From contig MU623347.1 of NCBI GenBank assembly GCA_025201765.1, forward strand, positions 310,001-374,000: a stretch of DNA of 64,000 bases, read 5' to 3'. The notes under the pieces were generated by a model that was not told where the DNA came from, ran no database searches, and saw only the letters and a program-made list of their open reading frames with translations. Both the position numbers and the translations under genes were made by a program. The DNA is from Daldinia sp. FL1419 (lineage: Eukaryota; Ascomycota; Sordariomycetes; Xylariales; Hypoxylaceae). Shown here piece after piece: positions 55,525 to 64,000 of this stretch. Positions within the stretch are counted from its first letter, which is position 1. Every line of letters begins with the position of its first letter.

Positions 55525-57410
55525 CTAGTTGTTTGGCTGCTCTACAGCCGTGTCGTCACTCGCTTCTCGTCGCGGGTGTTCTCGTTTGTCAACCGGTGGT
55601 GCGAGATGCGTTAGGCGTGGTATCCTTGAGGCTGGAAGTGGGCTTTTCCCAGCAACATTTTCGTTGCTTCCCACCGCTGTCTCATCACTGACTTCCCTAT
55701 GTGGCTGGTTGCGCTCTTCACCATTTGGTGGTGCTAGAAGTGTTGGACCTGGTTGCGTCGGTGGAGATGATGGCCGCTCGGCGGCGACATCATCCTGAAC
55801 TACCACTCGTTCTAGAGTGGCTTCTACTGGTACTAGCGCCGGTGCTGGCGTATCCGCGGGTTTTAATCGAGAATCCGATCGCAAAATTGAAGCAGCCAAC
55901 CTTCTTGCGCCTGTAGCAATGATTTCAGGCCGATCCCAAGCCAGAAGTCCCGGTCTTCCCGTTGCGCGGCTGACATGGACCACATCGTATTTCGCCTTGG
56001 CCCAGCTAGGACACATATAGCGATCCTTTGCCTCGTCCTGTGTCAGCCCGATGGCCTCTGCATCCGTGTCCCCGTTAGTACCAGGCTCATCATCACCTAA
56101 GAACACCGTAATTCCGATTTTTGCTCGCGAACGAAGTTTCTGGTCCGCTTCTGGGTATTGCGCACAGTGTGCCCAAAGCCTCATCGCTGCCTCCGGGCCA
56201 GGGAGCCAAGAAAGCTGGGTGAGGTTAATCACCTCTGTGGGTGTGAATTCCCTCTTAGGATCAAGCAGGCAGAGACTCTTCAATACGAAGGCCAACAACC
56301 CCGTTGGCGAGTCGCACAATGCATATGCTAGTGTGTTTGGTTCCCGAAGACCCAATTGATTCAACCCGACTTGAGCGGGACTTGGTGTTTTCTTTGGCGA
56401 TCGAGCAAACCCATTTCGTTTAAGAGCAGAAAAGTCCTCCTTGCGGTACCCAAGAATAGGAGCACGAACCAAGCTCGCAGCGGTCCATTTTGCCCATTCA
56501 ACCGGCGCCTCCCGAAGCTTCGGTTGCGCCAAAGGAGGTGATATCAAGTGAGCACCCAGACAAGAATCGGAATAATGAGTCGCCAGGTAATTAACGAGTT
56601 TAAAGTCGATTTCTGCAGGTGATGCGACTCCAGAACTTGCATTTGTTATCAAATAATAAGGATACGAGAGCCGACTCATTAGTGAGTTCAAGATCTGCGC
56701 TGTGGTAGAAATTACAGGGGTATTATTCGGAAGCGCATCGCTGAACCCCAGGCCCGGTAGAGCGGGTATAATTAGGTGGAAAGGCAGACAGTTTGTGACA
56801 TCTTCCGGCTCTGTGAATTGCTTGATGAGATGTCCAAAAGAGAGATTTGAGAAAGGAAATGGGGGTATCAAAAGAAGTGGTATCGCGTTTGAATGAGATG
56901 AACGAGCATGAACGAAGTTGATTCTGACAATTGCTTCAGATGAAGGTACCGAAAAGCCAGCGCGAAATTGAGGTAGCTCAGTATTCAACAGGTCTTCTTG
57001 CGCCCTCCACGAATACTGTTCCAGCCTGTTTGAATATTAGTTTCGCTGACGCTGCTACTATAGGATAGATACGAGGGGATAGGCGTAGGGTGGTATAAGT
57101 GCATTTGATTTCAAAGCTTATCAAAATAAGTAAAGACGTACCAAAAATCGATGAGTGGTTCTATTCGGGACTTTGGCTCCCACCAATCTTTTGATTTCGG
57201 CTCCGACGGCTCACGAGGCAACCGAGTGACTTCAAGCTTCCTTTTCGTGAGATCGAGGTACTTGGATGAGACCTATGACCAGCCGTGTCAGCCACACTTT
57301 TAGATATGAATGAAGTTCGATAAGATTATAAAGTGGCTCACATGTATTCTGTAGGGTTTAATTTCATCAGCACCGCCAGCGGGAACAGCCTCCTCAATCT
57401 CGGCAGCCAT
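55525..57410 (-). CDS. Epoxide-hydrolase-like alpha/beta-hydrolase, probably catalytically altered
   Basis: Three exons on the minus strand, 57410-57342, 57272-57142 and 57025-55525, give 566 residues. The N-terminal part, KPYRIHVSSKYLDLTKRKLEVTRLP then PLIDFWLEQYSWRAQEDLLN and LPQFRAGFS, is the epoxide hydrolase N-terminal (EHN) domain pattern. INFVHARSSHSNAIPLLLIPPFPFSN and FHLIIPALPGLGFSD continue into the hydrolase fold. The oxyanion-region HGWPGS is replaced by PPFPFSN. The nucleophile elbow, G-x-D-x-G in true enzymes, reads NASSG (about residues 195-199). The catalytic His region GGHFAA is replaced by RPGLLA. So it looks like a pseudoenzyme, or a hydrolase with a Ser nucleophile. A disordered C-terminal tail of about 110 residues carries two imperfect copies of a unit with LAPP, then ER/RE, then R-E-(V/A)-S-D-(E/D)-TAV. 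Confidence 0.82.
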
Positions 57411-58383
57411 TTTCAAACATAAATTACCGTCCAATATACACGAGTATCACGTCTAAACACAGCACAACATGCGTTGGGGTAACGAAGGAACGAGAGTACA
57501 AATAACGAGAGACGAATGGATAAGTTACTGACGAGGAAACAAAATTAGGACTTCATATTGTCCTTATGCCGCCCCATCGCGCCCGAGAGATCTTGTTTAA
57601 TTATACTTCGTTTTAAGGGACCTAAGTGGCTTGACTCCATGTGGCTAAATCTTTTCGTAGTACATCCGAAAACAGGGCAGAAACAACAGGGATGATACTA
57701 GCTACGGACCAATTGAGATTGAAGTCGACCCCGAATTAAGACGGACAGGGATGGCTGAAGGTCTCGACTTTCGAGAGTGAAGTGGCGGTGCATGCGTATA
57801 CCCCCTGAGAAGTAGAAATGATCGTCCTACTTCAGTTGCATCAATGAACACCCTCTGCTGTCACGTTTTCTATGCTAACTTGAATGTTGTATTACCTACA
57901 TAAGGCGAAATAAGGGAATACACTACCATACAAGACCTGCTATATAGAGATTCGAACGTGTCCAAGTAGAAACCCATACCCCCTTGTTGTCACGCAGTAC
58001 CCTCACCACTACGCATGACACTAGTATCTGAGGCTTCTCCATAGCTAATTTCGTCGAGCCTATTAAGGCTCAATAGAGCTCCAGAGGGCGCGACCCAACG
58101 ACTGAACGCGACAACACCCGACGGCCGAGTCAAAAACCAGATGAATATCCGATGGAGACTTTCAGAGGTGTACAATATATCGAGTCCACCAAGTTCGCTT
58201 AAAATCCATAAGCCGGGTAGTAGTGTAAGAGTTGAGTTTATTCGAATTGAGTGGTGAATTGGTCTCCTCCGAGACATTAGTATATTAATACAAGGTACTT
58301 TGCGTGGCAGAAAAAGTTCCTTAGGCGTATTGCAAAGATGTTTTGCATCGATTGCATAATCAAGGGAGAAAGCAAAGTTGGGC
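57411..58383. other. Intergenic spacer
   Basis: About 970 bases between the 3' end of the small mitochondrial-type gene and the 5' end of the epoxide-hydrolase-like gene, both leftward. An open stretch on the minus strand at 57990-58472 overlaps the end of the neighbouring gene and shows no recognisable domain; I do not call it. Confidence 0.5.
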
Positions 58384-58761
58384 TCAAGCCTTGCTTCCTG
58401 TCTCATCTTCCTCGGTACCTGAATACCAACCCCAAAACCATCTGATATAGAAGATAGTTTCCATAGTGCCAAATATGCTTAGAATAATAAGGACAGCAAT
58501 TTTGGACTTTCGGGTCATGCCCAACCCTTCGAAGCTAAAGCCTGTAGACGGGATTTCGTCGGGCTGCTTCGAAGGGTCGTTGACGGGTTTCTTCGCTGAA
58601 AGGGCTGAATTGAAAGTCGAGAACCTGGAAGTAGTAAATCGAGTTGATTGGTTTGATAGATGCGAATTGAATGTGGGCCCGTAAGGATAAGGATGCGTAA
58701 TGCGTCCTCTTACGGCGCCCGCGCTAGTGCGGACTGTTGTTACGATACGTCCGGCAAGCAT
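58384..58761 (-). CDS. Small single-helix protein, probably mitochondrial
   Basis: Single exon of 125 residues from the ATG at 58761. The N-terminus (MLAGRIVTTVRTSAGAVRGR) is rich in Arg, Ser, Thr and Ala with no acidic residue in the first 60 or so, the composition of a mitochondrial targeting presequence. A linker, KKPVNDPSKQPDEIPS, leads to GFSFEGLGMTRKSKIAV and one hydrophobic helix, IAVLIILSIFGTMETIFYIRWFW at about residues 88-110. A short acidic tail follows (GTEEDETGSK). This fits a small inner-membrane protein, such as a respiratory-complex accessory or assembly subunit. I do not recognise the family. A start at the next Met would remove the presequence, so the first ATG is preferred. 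Confidence 0.75.
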   Translation of the reverse strand: MLAGRIVTTVRTSAGAVRGRITHPYPYGPTFNSHLSNQSTRFTTSRFSTFNSALSAKKPVNDPSKQPDEIPSTGFSFEGLGMTRKSKIAVLIILSIFGTMETIFYIRWFWGWYSGTEEDETGSKA

Positions 58762-59223
58762 TTTGAGGTATAGAAAATCTTTTAAGGTATGATAAAAGAA
58801 TGTTGTTTTTGAGCCTGGTGATTAAATTTTGTTATTTCGAGACAGAGGAACAAGAGAATACTTATACTCGAGTTGCGAGGAGTTTCGAACAGCTTAATAG
58901 ATATGAAGCCCACTTAGTACCCCAAATACGGCGTATATGCGGTTACATGTTCACGTGAGTCACGGTAAGTGTTGTATGCTAGGTAATCCGCTCGGATACA
59001 TTTATATCTTTAGAGGCATGAGTCAAACTCGACGTCATTGAGAAGCATTGAGCATAGAAACGTTTTTATATGCCGTGTTGTGTATAAGGTTCTTCTTATT
59101 AAGCAAACTTGGACTAATATGCGGGAGGAAGATAAGGTAAGACAAAGGAATGGGGAATTTGAATTACGGAAAAACCGTGGAGCATGTTACTTAAGATAAA
59201 AAAGCAAACCATTTTGTCACAAG
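58762..59223. other. Intergenic spacer
   Basis: About 460 bases between the start of the small mitochondrial-type gene and the tRNA gene. No gene or clear motif is seen. Confidence 0.55.
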
Positions 59224-59308
59224 GCACTAATGGGGTAGTGGTAACCTCGGAGTTTCCCATCTTCTGAAGATACTACTCTGGCCCCGTGTTCGATTCACGG
59301 TTAGTGCA
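59224..59308 (+). tRNA. tRNA-Gly(CCC) with a 14-nt intron
   Basis: An 85-base gene. The acceptor stem GCACTAA pairs fully with TTAGTGC, followed by discriminator A at 59308. The D-arm reads TGGGGTAGTGGTAACCTC, with the TAGTGGTA loop common in tRNA-Gly. The anticodon stem is GGAGT/ACTCT (one G-T pair). The T-arm CCGTG-TTCGATT-CACGG has a perfect 5-bp stem and a B-box. The anticodon loop is 21 bases; placing the intron one base 3' of the anticodon, as in all nuclear tRNA introns, gives loop TTCCCA-T, anticodon CCC (59256-59258) and intron 59260-59273. A T5 run at 59346-59350 could terminate Pol III. CCA is not encoded, as expected for a nuclear gene. Confidence 0.88.
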
Positions 59309-59788
59309 ATCTAACGATTGACGCCCATTGGAGTCCAACTCTAAATTTTTGCACTTTTTCTCTACTGGTTGCTCTTGATTTTGGGATCGTTTTTACTAGT
59401 ATCTATTTTATATAGTTAGGACAATTGATAGCTCTATTTTAATTCTATATAATCGAAAATAGAGGAAAAATACCTAGGTACCTAACATTGGTGAGAATGA
59501 GCTCCATTGCAATGCAAGTGGCTCAAGCAAAGACTACACTAGCCACTAAATCCGTCCGCGGGGCAGACCTAAGAGCTTGGGCCACAGTCGGGCGTACCTA
59601 CTGGACCTTTCAGGGATTAATCTCAGCACTCAAGTTTCCAATAGTTAGAGGTACCTAACTTAAACGTCACGATGTATTATTCTACCAGCTTCTTTTTTCT
59701 GTGACCTACCCCTCCCACTCTCCCTCACAAATTTGCTGTATATCCCACTCTAGAAAAACTACCATATACACAAATTACGCAATAAATC
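59309..59788. other. Intergenic spacer and GET4 promoter
   Basis: About 480 bases with TACCTAGGTA at 59471-59480 and a CT-rich tract at about 59690-59755 directly before the GET4 start, typical of a fungal leader. No gene is supported. Confidence 0.6.
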
Positions 59789-60881
59789 ATGAGCGCCAAA
59801 GGCGACAAGATCGAGAAGATCATCGCTCGTCTGCAGCAGCGGATCAGTGAGGGGCAGTTCTACGAAGCCCAGCAGCAGACTCGTGTTGTAGCAGCTCGAT
59901 ATACCAAAGCCGCCAACTGGGACGCCGCTATCAACATCATTTACAACGTCGCTCAATCGCTTCTAAAAGCTGGCCAGGGTGGCAGCGGCGGAGATCTCTG
60001 CGTCCTGCTCGTCGACACTTATAAACAGGCAGAGCTAAAGCCCGACGCCGTAAACAAGGGCCGGTTACTCACGTGTCTGCGCTTGTTCGACAGCGAGGAA
60101 CCCACGCGGAAGAAGTACATTGGAGAGATTATAACGTATGTTATGCTTTTTTTTGTTTGTTTTTTTACTGCGAAGCCCGTGTTGTGTCTACTATACTAAC
60201 TAACGACCGTCCAGATGGTCCTCCAAATTCGGCGAGTATCCTGCCGGCGACCCCGAACTTCACCATGTTGCGGGCTCCCTATACGCAGAAGAGCACGAGC
60301 CGTATGATGCAGAGAGGCATCTACTTTTAGGAACAAAGGACTCGGCTGAGGTCCTAGCTCGACTGGAATACGAATGGTTTAAGGAGGACGAAGCACATAC
60401 GGCCGCTTTATACGCCGCGCGAGGCGTTCTACCGTACCTTCTCACGGGCAACGTCCGATCAGCGAATACCTGCTACCGAATATTCACCAGCGCCCTCAGC
60501 CAAGACAACGCAGGCCAACTCAACGTCCAAGACGTCAGCAGCAATAGTGCCGATATTCGGGTATATCCCAGCATACCCCTCCTCAACTTCCTAGGCCTCT
60601 TATTACTCGCCGTCCAGAGAGCAAACCCAGACCTATATAAACAGCTACACAGCAAATATGCTACTCTTCTCGCGGAAGTCGAGTCGTGGAACGAGTCGTT
60701 GGAGATTATCGCCGAGATGTATTTCGGGATCCAGAAGCCGCGACAGAGCAATCCGCTGATGGACATGATGAGCGGGTTCTTTGGAGGCAGTGGTGGGGGT
60801 GGCGCTGCGGCGGGCGGCGGCCCCAAGAGGCCAGCCGTCAAGGCTCCTACGCCAATGCCAGCTGCTGAGGGATTAGATTAG
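59789..60881 (+). CDS. GET4: Get4, tail-anchored protein targeting factor
   Basis: Two exons, 59789-60135 and 60215-60881, joined across a 79-nt intron (GTATGT, branch CTAAC, CAG), give 337 residues. Get4 is an alpha-solenoid that, with Get5 and Sgt2, hands tail-anchored proteins to the Get3 ATPase for ER insertion; it acts in the cytosol. The first exon, with KIEKIIARLQQRISEGQFYEAQQQ, AARYTKAANWDAAINIIYN and LLVDTYKQAELKPD, gives the TPR-like helices. The second has WSSKFGEYPAGDPELHH, YAEEHEPYDAERHLLLG and the C-terminal YATLLAEVESWNESLEIIAEMYFGIQ. The protein ends in a Gly/Ala/Pro-rich tail (GGSGGGGAAAGGG) usual in fungal Get4. Its 3' end converges on the small three-exon gene only 77 bases away. 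Confidence 0.95.
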
Positions 60882-60958
60882 ACTAGACTAGATTATTTGT
60901 CTGTTCGTGGGCCTATAGCCGTCTAATTATCGTAGCTATTCACGACGAAGGAATACCA

Positions 60959-61589
60959 TTATTGCGGCCGCTGCTGCTCATCCGGCTCGTACATCCAGTT
61001 GTCTTCGGCTAGTGCAGCTACTTTGGCTCTCATGCTGGCTCGGAGTATGTCTATGACCTCTTTATTCATATCAGTATAAGTTTAGAGGCCGTCTGCTATA
61101 AGGGGTTATCCGCATTGTCCTACCTTCGGGTTGCACCGGTGTGCGGTTGTGGTTTATTTGGTAATGTTTGACTGCTTCGGCTAATCTTTGTCTCTCGCCT
61201 ATAGATGTGGTGCATAAGTAATTGTGCCTCAGAAGATAATCTTGCTCTCGGTTATGTAAGTAATACACGGCATTCTACGTACGCTCGGTTTCTTGTCCAT
61301 CATCCAATGCGCCGCCTTCCTCAGGATCGTCTAGAGGAGGTGTAGGCGGATCGCCGACGTCGAATTCGCCATTCTTATCGCGAACGACAATATCAGAGGT
61401 ATCGGATAGCACTTCGACGTCTCCAAGACGTAATGTCTCGGCAGAATTGCTGGAAGATTGGGAAGAGGTTGTGGGTGTCGGACGACGTGTAAGTTGGCTC
61501 TGGAATAGGTTGCGCCGTATACCTGCTGTGTTCGTGCGCGCGGTTCTATTAGTTCCTGGACGGGCATGAGGAGGTGGACGGTCGGCCAT
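60959..61589 (-). CDS. Small three-exon protein of unknown function
   Basis: Three exons on the minus strand, 61589-61283, 61198-61124 and 61059-60959, give 160 residues with consistent phase and GT/AG ends (donors GTACGT and GTAGGA, acceptors TAG and AAG). The first 100 residues are disordered (MADRPPPHARPGTNRT... then LGDVEVLSDTSDIVVRDKNGEFDVGDPPTPPLDD). The spliced C-terminal half is helical and better ordered: ERERQRLAEAVKHYQINHN, EVIDILRASMRAKVAALAEDNWMYEPD. That ordering suggests a conserved functional core at the C-terminus, but I do not recognise the family. The splice model is supported by the continuous helix; the first exon alone would run only one codon past the donor before losing this part. 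It is divergent from RAI1 (547 bases between starts) and tail-to-tail with GET4. Confidence 0.72.
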
Positions 61590-62136
61590 GTCTAATTCGA
61601 AATGAAGTATCTTTTATTATTATTGTTTTTGTTTTTATTTTTATTTTTATCGTAATTGGGAAGCTAGAAGAGAAAGAGAAGGAAAAAAAGAAGAAGAGCA
61701 ATGCTTAACGATGCTAATGTCACCTTATATACAATTGCTGTATTATTGCTAAAGAAGCGAAAAAAGGCTAAGAATGAAGGGTATCTTATCATATGTTGAC
61801 ATTTGAGACCTTGGAGAAAACAAAAAGTTAAAAGCAGGGACCAGGTTTCATTCTTTAGCTAGCAGGCTAGTGTAGTTACCCCCCTGTCCTGCACTGTTTG
61901 CCCCGTCTAACCTTGCTTAGGCGCTGTGGGGTAACCCTGTATAAGTGCCCGTTGTCGTTTGCTACCTTGTCTTGAGCTTCTACTACTGCTATTACAGCCA
62001 CCTACTACGGGTATAGCTCCTACCTTAATACATTTATGATCTAAACCTCGACTTCCCATTTGTGAAAATCAATTCTCATTGATTCTCAACCCTCCATTTC
62101 ATCAACACTCAAAGGGAAACTGTGGTACACCTTACC
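61590..62136. other. Divergent promoter spacer
   Basis: About 550 bases between the small three-exon gene (leftward) and RAI1 (rightward). It has a T/A-rich stretch TTTTTATTTTTATTTTTATC near 61626-61650 and a purine-rich AGAAGAGAAAGAGAAGG run near 61666-61698. No gene is supported. Confidence 0.55.
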
Positions 62137-63787
62137 ATGGCCAACGCTTTCAATATTCATCCCACCGGCCGCTTCAACGGCGAAAGTGAACCCGTGAAGC
62201 GACCCAAGGTATATACATGCTTTAATTATATCATTATAACGACCTTTATATATCATCCATATATACTTCAGTGCTTATGACGGACGCACCGTTGGTAACT
62301 AATTACCTCGTTATAGGAGATAGCATATTTTTCTTACGATGACAAACGCCAGTTCCATCTAGATGATCGATCTATGCAGTGGTATTATCCTCCCACGCTT
62401 GGAGCCGATCTATCCAAAGGCTTCGACCGATTTGATAAGCACGACAACTCCAAGGATGAACATATTGATAGTCTACTCAAGACCATCATGGCCCATGAAG
62501 AAGAAGAAGGAAAGAAGATTGATGCTCACGTCGTTACTTGGCGTGGTATGATGACCAAGGTACACTTCCCACCCTCGACCACTTATACTCAATACGAAAA
62601 CTTGACTGACTCTTCCAGATCATGTCGGCACCATTTGACGACCGAGATGGGTATGTAGACCCATAAGAGATGGCGACAGCTTTCAAATTCTAACATAGGA
62701 GTTGTTTAGCTTCGAGATGAATGCTACCCTCTACCAAGTGCGCAATCTGCATAACTCCCTACGATGCGACTTAAGCTGACGAACCTACTCAAGGATTGCA
62801 TGTATGCTTAACGAGTCGTTACCAGCGGAAATACCACTAATATAATGGCCAATCTAATGTTACAATAGCTTTATTGAGGAGAACTTTGCTTATGGACAAG
62901 CCAAGCAGCAAGAGCAGCACCAACAACAATCATCGCGGCGAGGGCAGCAGTTCTCTCCAGATGTCATGACGTATTGGGGTAAGGAAAATATCACCCTACC
63001 AAGAACTACGCCAGCTTATCGTCTTCTAGGTTACAAGTTTGAGACGCTGTCCTGCCTCCCGCGCCCCTGGGGGGAAGTTAGCAGAGAGGTAATCGAGAGC
63101 AGAGACGAGGAAATCGTCAATAATAAGGCACAGTACTGCTCCGTAGTTCGCACTGGCATTGGCAAGACGACCTTGTGCCTGGGAGGAGAGGTCGACGCCA
63201 GTAAGCCTATACATTTTCGTCAGTCTTGAAATATAGGTACTCATATGTATTTTTAGTTTGGGACTCCAAGCCCGCAGAAAAGGGCGCCCCAATCAACTGG
63301 ATCGAATTGAAGACCAGCGTCGAGATTCGTGACAACAGAAGCATGCAGAATTTTGAGCGAAAGCTCATGAAGTTCTGGATCCAGTCCTTTTTGCTCGGCG
63401 TGCCGAAGATCATCGTGGGGTTCCGTTCCCAGCAGGGTATCCTCACCAAGCTTGAGGAGATAGAAACGGCTAAGATACCTGAGACGGCACAGAAGCGAGG
63501 TGTTAGAAGTTGGAACGCAAATGCATGTATCAACTTCGCTAGCGCCTTCCTAGAGTGTAAGGTTGCCCAGCGCATTTAGCCTTTATGTGTCCGCTAACGT
63601 GGTTACAGGGCTAAGAAACACCATCAACGACGAGGGTGTTTGGAGAATAAGAAGACCACCACGTTCGGGGGCCATTGAAGTATTCAAAGTTGAGGAAGTT
63701 GGCCACGGAAGAATTCTCACGGACGAGTTCATCAACTGGCGTATAAAGCTAAGTCTTGGTAGTGGCAATGGTAGCGGTAGTTCCTGA
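62137..63787 (+). CDS. RAI1: Rai1 decapping/pyrophosphohydrolase (DXO family), Rat1 partner
   Basis: Nine exons: 62137-62208, 62317-62559, 62619-62650, 62710-62737, 62794-62801 (8 nt), 62869-62978, 63030-63200, 63257-63556 and 63609-63787, giving 380 residues. Rai1 removes unmethylated or incomplete caps and 5' pyrophosphate in the nucleus and stabilises the exonuclease Rat1. IAYFSYDDKRQFHLDDRSMQWYYPP is the usual N-terminal block. VTWRGMMTKIMSAPFDD, the reassembled FEMNATLYQDCIFIEE, GYKFETL, QYCSVVRTGIG and the metal motifs GGEVDA (E218, D220) and WIELKTS (E238, K240) follow. KFWIQSFLLGVPKIIVGFR and the WNAN...INFASAFLEWL tail complete the fold. A Gln/Arg-rich insertion (QQEQHQQQSSRRGQQ) is family-variable. 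The microexon codes DC plus part of I and is needed to keep the motif YQDCIFIEENF. Confidence 0.95.
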
Positions 63788-64000
63788 AGCGGTTATATCT
63801 AATATGCTCTACCAAAAACTAGGTGGGGATATGGATCTATGCCATCTATAACGCCCGGCTCCTTTCTAGATACCCATCATAATTCTATACGATCTTAACT
63901 CTCTCTATATCATATACCTCGTGCCGTATAGATCTAATATCTGCTTATTGATTTAGCTTTACGTGCATCTTGCGCCGTATGGGATCATAGCTAGTCCCGT
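63788..64000. other. 3' flank of RAI1 to window end
   Basis: No gene start or RNA gene is seen in the last 213 bases. Confidence 0.5.

Noticed and set aside
57990..58472. 160-codon open stretch on the minus strand
   Set aside because: It overlaps the 3' end of the better-supported 125-residue gene in another frame and has no recognisable motif or suitable leader.
1..64000. CRISPR arrays, prophage genes, bacterial operons or intact transposons
   Set aside because: None seen. Tandem arrays here are short microsatellites without spacer structure, and no transposase or reverse-transcriptase motif was found on either strand.

Overview
This window looks like nuclear DNA from a filamentous ascomycete (Pezizomycotina, probably a Sordariomycete). 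The evidence is many short introns (about 50-120 nt) with GTANGT-type donors and CTAAC/CTGAC branch sites, ascomycete families (Zn2Cys6 regulator, samB/Mub1, Zrg17, Hid1, Las1, Get4, Rai1, alpha-aminoadipate lysine pathway LYS9), CT-rich leaders, and long intergenic spacers full of short tandem repeats. Genes are single-copy housekeeping or regulatory genes on both strands. I see no gene cluster, phage, CRISPR array or intact transposon. Splice sites were placed by eye, requiring GT/AG ends, an open reading phase across every junction and continuity of family motifs.

Left part (1-24.8 kb): the 5' end of a MID1-like calcium-channel subunit runs off the left edge; then a Zn2Cys6 transcription factor, a degenerate EF-hand protein whose first coding exon is only the ATG, an eIF4E-family cap-binding protein, the MYND protein samB, an unknown two-helix membrane protein, the zinc transporter subunit Zrg17, and a RING-H2 protein interrupted by an in-frame TAG inside the RING.

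Middle (24.8-42 kb): gene-poor. It holds a six-exon PfkB/ketohexokinase-like sugar kinase and a polyQ/acidic-tail protein, separated by about 10 kb in which I find no gene, only tandem repeats and homopolymers.

Right part (42-64 kb): dense. LYS9 (saccharopine reductase, with a consensus CPC1/Gcn4 site upstream), LAS1 (pre-rRNA endonuclease), GLO2 (glyoxalase II, ten exons), an MFS transporter, HID1, an epoxide-hydrolase-like protein lacking the usual catalytic residues, a small mitochondrial-type membrane protein, an intron-containing tRNA-Gly(CCC), GET4, a small three-exon conserved-looking gene, and RAI1 (RNA 5'-end decapping nuclease) with an 8-nt microexon.

The genes do not form one pathway. 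Several touch RNA metabolism (eIF4E-like, LAS1, RAI1, tRNA) and secretory-pathway biology (Hid1, Get4, Zrg17). The observations most worth a second look are the TAG-interrupted RING gene, the epoxide-hydrolase pseudoenzyme, the ATG-only exon, the tRNA intron and the dispersed TACCTAGGTA palindrome.
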